Below, piece after piece: positions 39,183 to 51,608 of a stretch of 64,000 nt of DNA. Every line of letters begins with the position of its first letter. The stretch's first letter is position 1. The translations under genes were made by a program, and so were the position numbers. The stretch lies in NCBI RefSeq assembly GCF_041296385.1, contig NC_091020.1, forward strand, positions 35,999,501 through 36,063,500, in the 5' to 3' direction. The notes under the pieces were generated by a model. That model did no database searches, was not told the DNA's origin, and saw nothing but the letters and a program-made list of their open reading frames with translations. Source of the DNA: Aphelocoma coerulescens (Eukaryota; Chordata; Aves; Passeriformes; Corvidae).

Positions 39183-41879
39183 TCCAGTTGCTTGTGGAGT
39201 ATTTCAGATTCATTCTCAGTAATTCCTGGAGATTTCAGTTTGTTACATCCATCTAAACACCCAGAGGTCTTTTCTTTTACTCCATTTTTCCTTGTGTTTT
39301 CTTTGTGGTGTCTGACTGCTGCTGGGTTTCCGCTCAGCTCTGGGGGAGGCTCAGAAACCCCTCGGTGTCTCTGTTTAGCTCCCAAATACCCCCGGCCCTA
39401 AAACCCAGTGTGATTTTCACTCCACATGCTGTGATTTCCTGAACATTCTTGAGGTGCTTCTCTAATTTTTTATTTCTCCTTTCCTTCCTATTTCCCTGCA
39501 GATGCCTGGGGATGTAATGATGATTCAGTCTCCAATTTACCTGATTCATCATGCGAAATCCACTGACAAAATCTGCTGCTCTCAAATCCTGTAATACTGT
39601 GGAGAAAATTTGTTTTCCAGCCAGGATGCATTATGGCTTTTAGGACTTGGAAACTGCATCCTCAGTAGCATTATATTTATTTTTTTGTCATTGGGTCGGG
39701 CTATTTTTGTTCTGTGGGAACAAAAGTACAACGAATTATTTTAATCTATTTCTTTCCTCCCCCCCCCCTTTTATTTTCCAGGATTAAGACCTTTCAGTCT
39801 CAAAGTCTTTATTTCAGTGAGCAGCATTCCTACGCTATCTGAATCCCCATGTTTTTTCCCCACGGGCTTTAGCATCAATCAAATCCTTTTAAATGTCAAT
39901 TGTGTTGCTTCCTGGGTTATTATTGTTATTTTTGCCATTTTAGATGCTACAAACTGACCTTGCATTGTTGAGAGCAATGCAAAACTGCATCATTACATCC
40001 TTGCTTGGCTAATTTTTTCCATGGAAAGGGCTGGGAATGTCTGGGGCGGGGGTGGTGGTGGTGGGATCGGGGCAGAATTTTGAGGCTGTTCCAGTGTGGC
40101 CTTTCTGCTTAGGCTTGGAATTTTCTGCTTAGGCTTGGAATCACCACACAAACCTGTGCCAGGGAGTGTTTGCTGCCTGCAGTCACAGGTAAATACTCTT
40201 TGTGGGGCTTCTTGGGCTTAGAAAATGATACAAAAATGGAAAACTTGGTAAAAACAGAGAAATTCTTCTCTCAGTGGTCCAAAGGGTGAAAGACCTGCCT
40301 TCATCCAGAGCAAACGGAAAAGTTCCTGCCTGCGGTGTGGATTTGACAAGGAAAACAGATGGATTGCCTCTGCTCACACGTGCAGTTACCTCCAGAGGGC
40401 TTTTCCAAGCCAGTTGTGGATGAAATGGAGTCCTTGTGCTGGAGAACAGCTCTGCTGTCCTGCTTGGGTATCAGCTGCTCACTCCTCCTCAGTTTTCTGC
40501 CTTAAGTGGATTCCAAGCCCAGCAGAGCCTCGTTTTGCCCTCTGAAACTCTGCTTTTGTGCTGCTTTCTCCCGGTGCTCCGTAGAAGAGGCTTGATCTGT
40601 ATTGTCTAACTCTTGTAGCAAATCTCCTCGTTTCAGACCCTGCCTCGTTTTCACTATTTAAATTAAGGTTTCAGCTGTTTTCCTACAGTAAGAATCTGTT
40701 AAGCTCTAATTCCTAAAGTGGCATTAGACTTTTTTTTTTTAATTATTCCAAGGAAGGGCCACAATGACTGTGAACCTTCTGCTTAATTCCTGATCCTGCG
40801 TAAGGAGGGGAAACTTAATCCATTGCTCACCCAGGATGATTTTCACCAAAGGATTACAGTTTTTAAAGGGCAGAGAAAACAGAGTTATTAAAGACAATTA
40901 AAGAACCACTTCTCATCTCTTTGCTGCAAAAATTAGGATGCTGAAGAATTCCCTAGGGAATCTCTGTGCTAATTTCCCCTGTTCTTACTTCCCTAATTGT
41001 CTAAGAGGGTGTGGGGGTAAATCTGCCTTTGCTTATTGGTGCTGCTGCTCTGTAATAATATCCTGGCCCTGCTGGTGGTGTGGGGTTTCTTTGGATTATC
41101 CTGGGAAAGAAATTCTAAACAAATCTGTGCTGCTTTGTTCTCCCTTTGAACGGTGTGAACAGGGTTAGAACATCCTTCATTTCCTGATATTTTCATTTAT
41201 AACGACATGATTTACAGCTCGTGGGGTATTTATTTCTCCAGGAAGCTTTCAATAAAGAATGAAGCTTTCAGGATCTTTTATAAACAACGTGTCAGGTGTG
41301 GAGTTAATAGAGTTTAGCTCTGGTTGCTTCACAGGTAACTCCAAAAACCCAAGAATTTGATTCACAAGGCAAAGGAATGTTGCAGTAGGAAGGGCCAGCT
41401 GAGGGCCAAGCCAGGCTGCTGCTCCCAGCAGCACTGGGATGATCTGTCAGCATTGCCCTGCTGCTTCTGTAATTCATTCCCCTCAAATTATTGGCTTAAT
41501 TGATGTGAGGGGATGACAACCTAGCAGTAGACAACACCAATTTGCCAGCGTGGTCGGGTGCCATCGTGGATGCCAGCAGGGCTGAGCTGTTATTCCCACT
41601 CAGGGCAGGAGCTCTGGTGATTTGCAGGAAAACCATCACCAGTGATTGGACAGCAAATCTGTCACCCAGGGTGTCCTTTTGTCCCTCTTTACTACAGAAC
41701 TTCCCCACTCACCCTCTGGACTCTTCTCTCCCTCACTCAAACTCTGCTGCTCCACAGATTGCCTCAAAAATTTGGAAAAGGGAAACATAACATTGAAAGG
41801 AGGAGGCCAGCCCTGCCCTGTGGGCAAGGCACAGGATGGGCTGGGTCTTGGCTGTCAGCCCCACAGCCCAGCAGGACCA
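39183..41879. other. Intergenic stretch, unique DNA, no gene seen
   Basis: 2.7 kb without CR1. It holds a short poly-C run near 39758 and a perfect 20-bp tandem duplication at 40102-40141. Nothing else is recognised. Confidence 0.5.
40102..40141. repeat. Perfect 20-bp tandem duplication
   Basis: TTTCTGCTTAGGCTTGGAAT occurs twice without spacing. Confidence 0.95.
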
Positions 41880-42370
41880 GGGAATCCCAGCCTGATGGGT
41901 GGGAAGGGAATTAAAACCACCCAGTGCCACCCCTGCCATGGCAGGGACACCTCCCACTGTCCCAGGCTGCTCCCAGCCCCAATGTCCAGCCTGGCCTTGG
42001 GCACTGCCAGGGATCCAGGGGCAGCCCCAGCTGCTCTGGGCACCCTGTGCCAGGGCCTGCCCACCCTCACAGGGAACAATTCCTTCCCAATCTCCCATCC
42101 AGCCCTGCCCTCTGGCACTGGGAAGCCATTCCCTGTGTCCTGTCCCTCTAGCCCTTGTCCCCAGTCTCTCTCCATGTTTCTTGTTGGCCCCTTCAGGCCC
42201 TGTGAGGCCACACTGAGGTCACCCCAAAGCTTCTCCTCTCCAGGCTGAACACCCCCAGCTCTCCCAGCCTTCCCTCCCAGCAGAGCTGCTCCATCCCTCT
42301 GATGCCCTTGGTGCCTCTCCAGGGATGGGGCAGCCACAGCTCCTCTGTGCCAGGGCTTTCCCACCCTCCC
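41880..42370 (-). mobile_element. CR1 LINE 3' region, about 490 bp
   Basis: Reverse copy with the shared core, CAGCCCTTGTCCCCAGTCTC, and the upstream part CTCCAGGCTGAACACCCCCA. It aligns with the long + copy at 36760 and extends slightly further. Confidence 0.93.
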
Positions 42371-43410
42371 TGCCCAAAACTTCCCCCTTCTCAGAGCAGG
42401 CCAGGCCTCACTGGGCTGCTGTCGCCTGCAGAGCTCTCCTGGTCAGCAGGAGCAGCCCTGGAGGGACATCCAGGCATGGAATGTGGCATTCCCACTGTCT
42501 TGCTCCCTGACACATCCAGAAGGGCCCCCACAGCCCCCAGTATCCCCACTGGTGTTCCTGACGTGATCCAACACTGCTTCCCGGTGCAGCTGCTTCTGTC
42601 ACCTGCAAGGCACAAAGTAACTGGGAATTTGCACTCCAGTGCTTCCCAAGGAACCAGGGGATGTCACCTTGTGCACTGCAGGTGACTTGTCACCACTCAT
42701 CAAAGCGTGGTGTAAAAGGAGCTGTGTAAAACAAGGAACACCTGCAGCAAATCCCAGTGTCCTGATGGGATTCTAGGCGGGTTCCCAGCCCGGAATGCTA
42801 CCTGGAGAAAACACAAACAGAGCCGTGGCAAGGAATAAAGAATGAATTGATTTAATCCTGTGAAGAATTAACGTTTCCTCTTTAGGGGGAGCAGTCCCTC
42901 ACGGCGTTGTTGAATTGGCTCATTTTCAGGGTGTCACTGCAGACCTTGCTGGGAGGGGCTGAATCCCTCGTGGGGGTTCAGAGGAGGGGTCTGACACAAA
43001 ATTGGGGACCTGAAGATGCTTCAGCAGCTGCCCCAAACCCGGGGCTGGGGGTTGTTCACAGCTGCTCTGGTTTCAGCTGCTGTGGCAGCACCTCAGTGCT
43101 TTGCTCTGCGGTCTGCAGGCCTCGGCAGAGGCTGACGATACAAAATTTGAGGTATAGTATAAAATATTTATATATCTTTATTTAGAGATAGATTTCTGTG
43201 GCTTTGAGAGTTACAAAACCCCTATTCTATGATATGATGAATTTACACGGTAATTTTGTACCTGCCTGGGAAGATGTGGTGTATGAAACCCCTTTTTGGG
43301 CAAAAGCTGCTTTTGAATTTTGATCAAATATATATCCAAGTATTTTTCCCCTCTCAGGCAACAATTTTCTTATAGCTGCTGTGATTTTTCTGGTGTGCAA
43401 TGCCAAAATT

Positions 43411-43460
43411 TTGGCTTCTCCTTGCTGGTTTTGCCTTCTCCTTGCTGGTTTTGCCTTCTC
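43411..43460. repeat. 20-bp tandem duplication, 2.5 copies
   Basis: Unit CTTGCTGGTTTTGCCTTCTC; the first half copy differs at one base. Confidence 0.93.
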
Positions 43461-43994
43461 CCATCAATAACAGCTCTTGGCAGAGGTTTAGAAACCTGAC
43501 AAATTGTTGGCTGTAAAACAGATTTGCCCACAGATGAAATATCTTCGTGGCCAAACCCTCCCTCCTATAAATCAGGAGCACCAGTGCTTGTTTAATTGAC
43601 AAATTTTAGAACTCACTGGGGGAAAATGAAGTCACTGACTGATGGCAAGGCACTTGTTCCTCTGCTTTTTATTCCAGAAATTCCATGCGGATAACGAGCA
43701 CCCCAAACAGCCGAGGAACCTCTGATTAATGGACTTGAAAGGCTCACTCAGGAGGGAGAACGCGCTCGGAATAATTTGTTGTTGTTTGTAACGAGCGCTG
43801 GAGATGACAGCAGTGATTACCTTAATGAATCAATTAAGGGCAAGGCAATTTGGGCTGGCTGGGGCTGCCCAATTGTGCAGCCCCCACTGGGAGAGGGGCT
43901 CACAAACCAGTAAGAGCCTGGCCGGGCTGCTGGGGCAGCAGTGGAGCTGCTGGAAGAGGAGAGAATTTGACAACCTGAGTGGTTCTGCCCATGG

Positions 43995-44040
43995 TAATTA
44001 TCTTTGTTACTTAGGTTTAATTATCTTTCTTACTTAGGTT
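43995..44040. repeat. 23-bp tandem duplication, two copies
   Basis: TAATTATCTTTGTTACTTAG and TAATTATCTTTCTTACTTAG differ at one base. Confidence 0.9.
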
Positions 44041-45167
44041 GGATCAGCTCTAGTCCTTGGCCTTCGGGAAAGAGCAGAGGTGGAGTTGGAGGAGTAGGAA
44101 TTTGTAAAAAAATCGGGAATACGGCTCCTGTGGCAGCAGCAAAGAAGTTCCCTTGCTCTTTGTGCCATCAGCTATAACATTTTTTAATGGAAATATTCCC
44201 TACCCTGGAGTGTTTCTTTGTATATTCCAATAGTATATGAAAAAAAAATTAGTAGAAATTTGGGTTTTGTTTGGAGTTGAGGCCCATCCCAGTCAGGATT
44301 TGATTGGTGCCCAGCACTTTGGGATTTCCCTGAGCTAATTCCAGTCCAGCAGCTCTGGCTGAACTGGAACATTTCTTGTAAAGAAACACAGCCTTGTGTT
44401 AAAGACCTCTGGCAGTGGAGCAGCCACGAGAACCTTTGGTAATTTCTTCAGTCATTAATTATTCACAGCTTTGCTTCAAGAGCTGCTTTTTCCTTTGCAG
44501 TTCTGGCACTTTTCCCCTCATAACCCCTGGAAATTGATAGATGTTCTTGTCTGGATGAAGTGCTTGCTCCAGCAGGTTTTTGTTATCCTTTTTGGCTTCT
44601 TAAACTGTGATCAAAGTGCCCCTTTCACCCCTCTTTGATAAACCAAGTGCTTTGACCTCTGCAGATCTTGCTCTGTGGTCCTTTTCTAATCCCTTAATCT
44701 GGTTTTGTAGCTTTCCCCTCACCACTCTCCAGTTTGGAATTATGGAGCACTGCTCAGAGAAATCTTTTAAAGGGCTGGGGTTTTAAGACCTGAGAACTGT
44801 CCAGACCCTTCGCTGTCTTCAGCCATGGAAGGTGAAGAACTGCTCATTTTGTTTTTCTCTTCTGGGCCTGGCACTCGTTTGATGAAGGACTTTCCACCAA
44901 AATTTAAATGCTTTTCATGCTTCTGCAGAGGACAGCGATTTTCCTGCAGCTCAGGCACGTGTCATGGAGCTCACTATCCAGTTTGGATATTGAAGAGTTT
45001 TGACACAAATACTTTCAACGTTTAGAAGAAATATTTTTGTCTTTGTCTCAGATGAAATCAGTGACACATTTTGAATTCGTGGATAATTTACATGTAAATA
45101 AACTGCTCCAAATGCAGATGGACAAACTTCTGGGAAGGCTCGTTCCAGTCTGAGCTGAGTGACTCCA

Positions 45168-45450
45168 AAGGGTGGGAAGGGACATTAATGCTCATCCAGT
45201 GCCACCCCTGCCATGGCAGGGACACCTCCCACTGTCCCAGGCTGCTCCCAGCCCCAATGTCCAGCCTGGCCTTGGGCACTGCCAGGGATCCAGGGGCAGC
45301 CCCAGCTGCTCTGGGCACCCTGTGCCAGGGCCTGCCCACCCTGCCAGGGAACAATTCCTGCCCAATCTCCCATCCAGCCCTGCCCTCTGGCACTGGGAAG
45401 CCATTCCCTCTGTCCTGTCCCTCCAGCCCTTGTCCCAAATCCCTCTCCAG
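45168..45450 (-). mobile_element. CR1 LINE 3' fragment, about 280 bp
   Basis: GGGTGGGAAGGGACATTAAT, then the shared core and CCATCCAGCCCTGCCCTCTG, all in reverse orientation. Confidence 0.93.
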
Positions 45451-46879
45451 CTCCAGTTACATCCATGTGCATCCAAGCAAGGGCTAATCCCACATCCCCT
45501 TTTCCTGTCATGATCCGGGCTGTTCCTGTGGGGAGTTTTCCGTCTTCCCAGAGACTGAAGGAAACTATGGTCTCCCAAGTATGGCAGGGTTTTTATTCAC
45601 TTGAGAAGTGAAGGATGATCCCATAAGAAAGAGGGATTCCCTTTGGATGTCTGTGGCTGGGCTCTGCACTTTTCCTTATTTCCTTGCTGGTTGTGTGACC
45701 CTTTTCCAGCCCCAGTGTCTTGGGTCAGGTGTCCAGCCCCTCCTATTTTAGTCTTTCATTAAAAGAACTCCTCATTCACGGGGAGGAAATCCTGGAGTGC
45801 TGTAATTAAAGCCTTGTTCCAGACAAGTTCTTTGGTCTGCTGTGCAAAAATTGAGCATCTTGTGTAAAACCTAATTTGAGAGACTTGACAAACTGTACAG
45901 GAGGGAAGAATCCAGTAATGGATGGGCTGCTAGCTCAGGATAAACACTGCTCCTGCTGCTGTGTGAGAGGCAGAGTGGGCCTTGGTAATGCTTGATTTGC
46001 CATGAACACACAGATCCCCTGTGCATAAAACGGGGTCATTGAACAGCCCGGAAGGACTGAGGTTTAACCACAAAAGACAGGATTCCTTTCAGGCAGTTCA
46101 TCCCCACATTGGGGGAACTGCAACCACTGCACAGAGCAAAGCTACAAATGGGCTCAGATAAGCATTAAAATACAACAGTAAGGAGGTGCAGGCAAAATAA
46201 TCTTGTTTGTGTTTCCTGCTCTTAAAATTCTGAGGGATTGTCCTAAAAAACTCCAGATTTATCAAAAGCTGTTTCTAGACAGCTTTTCCAGGAAATTAAG
46301 TCTCTATTTACCTCGATGATTTGTTTGGCCTCAATCACTGAAGGTGTCAGTTGTCTGAATGGGGATGGCTTGGGGAGTTAATTTTGTGTTTAAGAAGAGT
46401 ATTTTTGCCAGAACAGGAATATTTAAGATTTATTTGTCATAAGAAGCACAAACTGTCTGCTTGCAGTGGCTGCAGGAGGACTGATGAAGATCATTCCCAC
46501 TTGGATGCAGAAATGGCGTTTTTGTGGTGTTTGAATGAGACTTGCTGCCGTGGCACTTGGATTTCTGGGAGGTCGAGGGACAGCTCTGAGAGCAATACAC
46601 CATTTTTTGCTTGTTTTTCATTAAATAACTACTAGGAGGCACAGAAGGAGATTTACAGTAGTCAAATGAGACATGCTGTAATGTAGCATTGAATTAATTT
46701 TGCTGTAATGATGCTTTGCTGTGCTGTTTACTCTGTGACATTCCCACAAAGCTGCTGCTCTTAACAAGAAATCCGAGTGCCCTACAGCTAATTCCTGCAA
46801 ATCCTCTGATTTCCTCGCATTAAGGCTTTTTTAAATTTTTGCCTTCAACGTGACAAGTTAATCCTAGAGCGGGAGCACC

Positions 46880-47262
46880 TCTGTTGTGAGGAAAAGGTGG
46901 GAGAATTGGGATTGTTCAGCTGGAGGAGCTCCGGGCAAATTGTGGCCTTGCAGCACCTGAAGGAGCCAACAAGAAACATGGGGAGAAATTGGGACAAGGG
47001 CTGGAGGGACAGGACACAGGGAATGGCTTCCCAGTGCCAGAGGGCAGGGCTGGATGGGAGATTGGGAAGGAATTGTTCCCTGGGAGGGTGGGCAGGCCCT
47101 GGCACAGGGTGCCCAGAGCAGCTGGGGCTGCCCCTGGATCCCTGGCAGTGCCCAAGGCCAGGCTGGACATTGGGGCTTGGAGCAGCCTTGGAAGGTGTCA
47201 GGGTTGGAACAAGATGAATTTAAGGTCCCTTCCCACCCAAACCAGGCTGTGATTCCACGATA
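46880..47262 (+). mobile_element. CR1 LINE 3' region, about 380 bp
   Basis: GAAGGAGCCAACAAGAAACA is followed by the shared core and a diverged end, AAGGTCCCTTCCCACCCAAA. Confidence 0.93.
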
Positions 47263-47734
47263 AAACAGCTGGTGAGGATAATGACTGCCATTCCCAGTAC
47301 AGGATCCCTGTTTTTCTCCCCAGGATGCGAACGCAGGAGTTGTAAATCACCTCTAAAGATCTCAAAGTCGTGCAAACAGCTCTGAGGCACAGCGAAACAA
47401 ACTCCTTTTGTTCCCAGCCGCCATCCTCGCAAGAAAGGAGCGCTTTGCATTTCAGATGAAACACACCTTGGGATGTATAGATAATCCCGGGCACCAGCTG
47501 GGGACGCCTGCCTGCAAAACAAAGGTCACCATGTCCCAGCAAGGCTCTCGTTTGCATGCAGGAGCTGGCGTTGTTTTTGCAGCGTTATCGTGTTTGCAAA
47601 CAAGGCTGGGAAGCGTTTCCACGGTGGGAACATATGGGGGATGGATGTACTGCAGGGTGTGCAGTTCCATGGCTAGGGCTGGAGCGGGGGCTCTGCAAGG
47701 GCGGGAGAGGATCCCAGCCGTGCAAAGTATCCTC

Positions 47735-47826
47735 AGTTCAGTGCTCTGGGCTGGGGACAAGGCGGGGATGAGTCACAAGTGGGACTCGATGGTCCTGGAG
47801 GGCTTTTCCGAGCTCCGTGAGTCCAC
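47735..47826 (+). mobile_element. CR1 LINE 3' fragment (short)
   Basis: GCTCTGGGCTGGGGACAAGG then GACTCGATGGTCCTGGAGGG and CTTTTCCGAGCTCCGTGAG. Confidence 0.8.
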
Positions 47827-48109
47827 ACAAAGGCTCTCGCAGTGAGGAGCTTTAGACCCGCAGGGGCTGGTGCTTCTGCTGGTGTTTGTCACGGGTGTGC
47901 AGCAGCTCCCTCTCCCCCAGCTTGGGAACCCCTGGTGCTCCTGCTCCTGCCCGGTCACGCTCAGCCTTCAGACCCCAGGGGCGCTTTGGCTGCAGCCCCA
48001 GGAGCCGACCCTGCAGGTGTCCCCAAACCCGCCCAGGGAGGTTGTGGAGCTGCTGCTGGGATGGGGAATGAGGGAAGAACAGCCTCCCCAGGGCAGGGGG
48101 GAGTCATCG

Positions 48110-48240
48110 TCCCTGAAGTGTTCCAAAAATCCATGGATGTGGCACTTGAGGACATGGTCAGTGGTGATCATGGCTGATGGTTGGACTGGATGATCTCAGA
48201 GCATTTTCCAATCTTGCTGACTCCATGATCCTATGAAATG
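48110..48240 (+). mobile_element. CR1 LINE 3' fragment, third type
   Basis: ATGTGGCACTTGAGGACATG and GGTTGGACTGGATGATCTCA end with CTCCATGATCCTATGA. This resembles the CR1 type common in chicken. Confidence 0.88.
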
Positions 48241-48625
48241 AGTTTGTCCTGTCCTGACAGACCTATGGCAGAGGATGGAATTCTATTTAATCTCTTTTTG
48301 TCAGCTCTCTGGGCAGCGTTTTCCACCAGTGCCTTAATTTCTACAGCCAGTTATCTCCAACACCTATCACTCAGTGTCCAAGACCCCTCAGAGATACCAG
48401 ATGCCTCCTCTTCCTCAGGTGTGTGTCTTCCTAATGTAGCTCTTTCCTCATGGAAAAGGAGACTCTTCAAATTAGAGGCGATAAAGTACACACACAGATA
48501 AGGACACAAAGTTATTTTTTTATCTGTGCTTGGAATGGGACCATTTACACCTGGAGTAGGTGTGGGAGCTTTTACTCAGTGACAGTTCTGCCCACACAGT
48601 CACAGGGAGGGTTGGGAATGTGCCA

Positions 48626-48690
48626 GGCATGGAATCATTAAGGTTGGAAAAGACCTCCAAGAACACCAAGACACATCCAAGTCCCCTTCC
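48626..48690 (-). mobile_element. CR1 LINE 3' terminus
   Basis: ATGGAATCATTAAGGTTGGA and AAAGACCTCCAAGAACACCA are a reversed CR1 end. Confidence 0.82.
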
Positions 48691-49387
48691 CAGCCCCCAT
48701 TTCCTTAAAAACCTCCTGGAATTTGACAATGGATGCCTCAGGATCAAACTTGGAAAAGCCTTTGGATCTCAGCTGGAGGAGGTTGTCCCGCGGTGAGAGG
48801 CACTGAGCTGGGGGACACACAGGACAGGGCTGGGGGAAGGAGCACATGGATTTGGGAAAAAGCCCCCAGCAGAACAGAAAATGGTTCTTGCTGCTTCATA
48901 TTTTCAGTGCCTGAAGCAAAGGTGGTCAAGGAAAACAATGGAGAAAACCCGGGGGTAAAGCCTCACCCCCTATTTAGAGAAGCAATTAGGCACCTGTCAG
49001 AGCAATTAGTGGGTAATGTAGTTTCTGGATTATTGCAGAATAATTGCCCATGTGCCCACGGTGGGTTGGGTTTCTTGTAGTTGTTAAAGCTAATGTAAGT
49101 TAATATGCCACTGATGTTTGGGATGTAGCCACAAAACACACTTTAATATCTCATTAAAATGGATAAACAGGCATTCATCTGAGTTAAGGTGCTCGCAGCA
49201 GTTAATGGGAAGGTGAGCATAAAATCCAACATTTATTTTAGATACAAGTCTGTGACCAGGCAGCGTTTTAAGGAGAGGAACAGGCTGGTCAGGTGCCTGG
49301 TGCACTTCCCACTCACTGGGAAATTCTTTGGGGAGTTAATTGGAGGATCTAAAATCATATTTCAGAGCATGACATTATGTTATATGT

Positions 49388-49512
49388 CCAAGGCCAGCTG
49401 GACATTGGGGCTGGGAGCAGCCTGGGACAGTGGGAGGTGTCCCTGCCATGGCAGGGGTGGCACTGGATGGGCTTTGGGGTCCCTTCCCACCCCAACCATT
49501 TGGTCATATATC
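49388..49512 (+). mobile_element. CR1 LINE 3' fragment
   Basis: CCAAGGCCAGCTGGACATTG, then CCTGGGACAGTGGGAGGTGT and GGGGTCCCTTCCCACCCCAA. Confidence 0.92.
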
Positions 49513-50227
49513 CAAATGTAGGGAAATGATGGGTGTGGAAATCTGCCTCCCTGATTGCTGAACTGATGGAGTTCTGTGCTAACTCCTTGGGGAGGGCTGC
49601 AACAAACCCCTCGTAGCCTTGTATCCTCTGTTGGCAAGTGCCTTTTGCAATCAGGTTAAATCGTATCTCAGATTTCCCTCTGCATTTTGTCCTGTCAGGT
49701 TTTTGCAGGGTTTGCTGCAAAGGGAAGTGTTTGATTTGATTTAAGCGAGAGATAAGATAAGCACGTTGAAAATGGAGCTATCAATGGTGGGGCTATAATT
49801 TACAAAATTGCAGCACTTTCTTCATTGAAGCTCTGAAAAATAAAGCAGCATCACAGCTGGTTGTTTAAGGTAAGTAGGCACAGAGTGATCAACTCAAATC
49901 ACATCAACCCAACAGGAATTCTCTCCCACCCTCCTGTGCTGAGAGGGAAGAGCTGAACTTACATTGATTTTTTTTTTGTTTGAGCTGAACTTGAATGGTT
50001 CCAGATCAGCAGAACTCTGCATCTGGAGGACAAAAAGGGCTTTTGTGTCCTGGTAGTTGTGGTGTGACCATGGGAGATGTGAAATGAGAACACTTGTAGG
50101 GTTTTTCTGCTTTGTCTTGCAGGGAATTGTCTGAACTTGGATCTTCTGCCTGCAGGACCCTTGGCACGGTTGTTGGTCATTTTGTGAAGTAGCTCAGGGT
50201 GTTTGTGGTTCTCCTTCACCTTCCACC

Positions 50228-50720
50228 ATCATGGAATCATGGACTGGTTTGGGTGGGAAGGGACACCAAATCCCACCCAGTGCCACCCCTGCCATGGCAG
50301 GGACACCTCCCACTGTCCCAGGCTGCTCCAAGCCCCAGTGTCCAGCCTGGCCTTGGGCACTGCCAGGGATCCAGGGGCAGCCCCAGCTGCTCTGGGCACC
50401 CTGTGCCAGGGCCTGCCCACCCTCCCAGGGAACAATTCCTTCCCAATATCCCATCTAAATCTCCCCTCTTTCACTTTGTACCACCCACTGCTCCTTGTCC
50501 CATCAGTTCCTGCTGCAGGGTCCCTCTCCAGTTCCCTGTGATCCCTTCAGACCCTGGAAGGTGCTGGGAGGGCTCCACACAACCTCCTCCTCTCCAGGCT
50601 GAATATTCCCAACTTTCCCAGTCTATCTCCATGAGGATGGTCCTCCAGTTCTCTTATTAACCTCGTGGCCTCCTCTGGACTTGCTCCAACAGTTCCATGT
50701 CCTTCTTACCCTGGCATCCT
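50228..50720 (-). mobile_element. CR1 LINE 3' region, about 490 bp
   Basis: CATGGAATCATGGACTGGTT at the 3' end, the shared core, and upstream CTCCTCTCCAGGCTGAATAT and CTCTGGACTTGCTCCAACAG. Confidence 0.93.
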
Positions 50721-50861
50721 TCGGGAAAGGACAAAGCCATGATCCCTTAGTGAGAGCAAGGACTCGTCACCTTTCCTCTCCACATTGCTCCAAACCATCA
50801 CCAAGTCCAAGGTTCTGTTCATTTTGAGGAAGGATTCGGTCAAGATTCTCCACGGGAGGTT

Positions 50862-51072
50862 CAGGTTGGATATTGGGAAGAATTTTTCCCTGGAAGTGTG
50901 GTTAAGCCCTGGCACAGCTGCCCAGGGCAGGGGTGAGTCCCCATCCCTGGAGGGGTTTCAAAGCTGTGTGGATGTGGCACTTGGGGACATGGGGCAGGGG
51001 TGGCCTTGGCACTGCTGGGATGGTTGGACTTGATGAGATCTTTCCCAGCCTTAAGGATTCCATGATTCATTA
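50862..51072 (+). mobile_element. CR1 LINE 3' fragment, opposite to the previous copy
   Basis: GGTTCAGGTTGGATATTGGG, GTGTGGATGTGGCACTTGGG and TTAAGGATTCCATGATTCAT. Confidence 0.9.
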
Positions 51073-51235
51073 GGAATCCCCAAACTTGTCCTGTCCAAAG
51101 TGTCACCTGCTCCCTGCCCGTTTCTGTGGGAAATGCTCCCATTTCCTCACTCGGTCTCCAAACAAAGCCATCAAATTCCTTGGATTCCCTGGCAAAGCAG
51201 AAACCCCAGATTTTGACAATCTATTTTTCTGTGGG

Positions 51236-51500
51236 TGGGAAATTATTTTTCAATGAATTTTCACATAACTTGAAGTAATTGGAGGCTTAATATTTGCAAT
51301 ATTTTTACATTAGCTTTCTACGAGTATTTAAATATTTGCACATAAAATAAATTCTTTCACCGCACTAATGAAAATCTAAGGACCCAATAGTCACATTCAT
51401 TATTAGAGGCAGTAAATCACCTCTGGTGAGTTCAGTTTTACTTCCAATATAAATGCAGATTTATGAGCTTTCCTGTTGCATGATTTATTTGCCTTTTTTT
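51236..51500. other. AT-rich unique segment, candidate conserved non-coding DNA
   Basis: A repeat-free stretch with several AT-rich motifs such as TTTGCAATATTTTTACATTA and CATTCATTATTAGAGG. The idea of conservation is inference from composition and isolation only. Confidence 0.25.
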
Positions 51501-51577
51501 TTCTTTCCCAGGAAGACTATCTCCCTCTTCCTAAACATCCAATATACATGAAAAGGGATTTAAGTTCTGAGGAATTA

Positions 51578-51608
51578 TTAAAAAAAAAAAAAAAGTAAAA
51601 TTAAAAAA
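51578..51608 (+). repeat. A-rich run
   Basis: About 15 consecutive A, then GTAAAATTAAAAAAA. No element with a 3' end is recognised upstream of it. Confidence 0.8.

Larger units (their letters stand above)
42371..45167. other. Intergenic stretch, unique DNA, no gene seen
   Basis: No CR1 is recognised. Two short tandem duplications (43411-43460 and 43995-44040) lie here. The rest is unique, partly AT-rich DNA. Confidence 0.5.

Noticed and set aside
38469..39401. 310-codon open frame, the longest in the window
   Set aside because: It runs through a CpG patch and a CR1 3' non-coding region, and the same peptide appears at the other CR1 copies (for example near 19100 and 57900).
51578..51608. 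A-run as the tail of a retrocopy
   Set aside because: No processed gene, SINE or target duplication is visible next to it.
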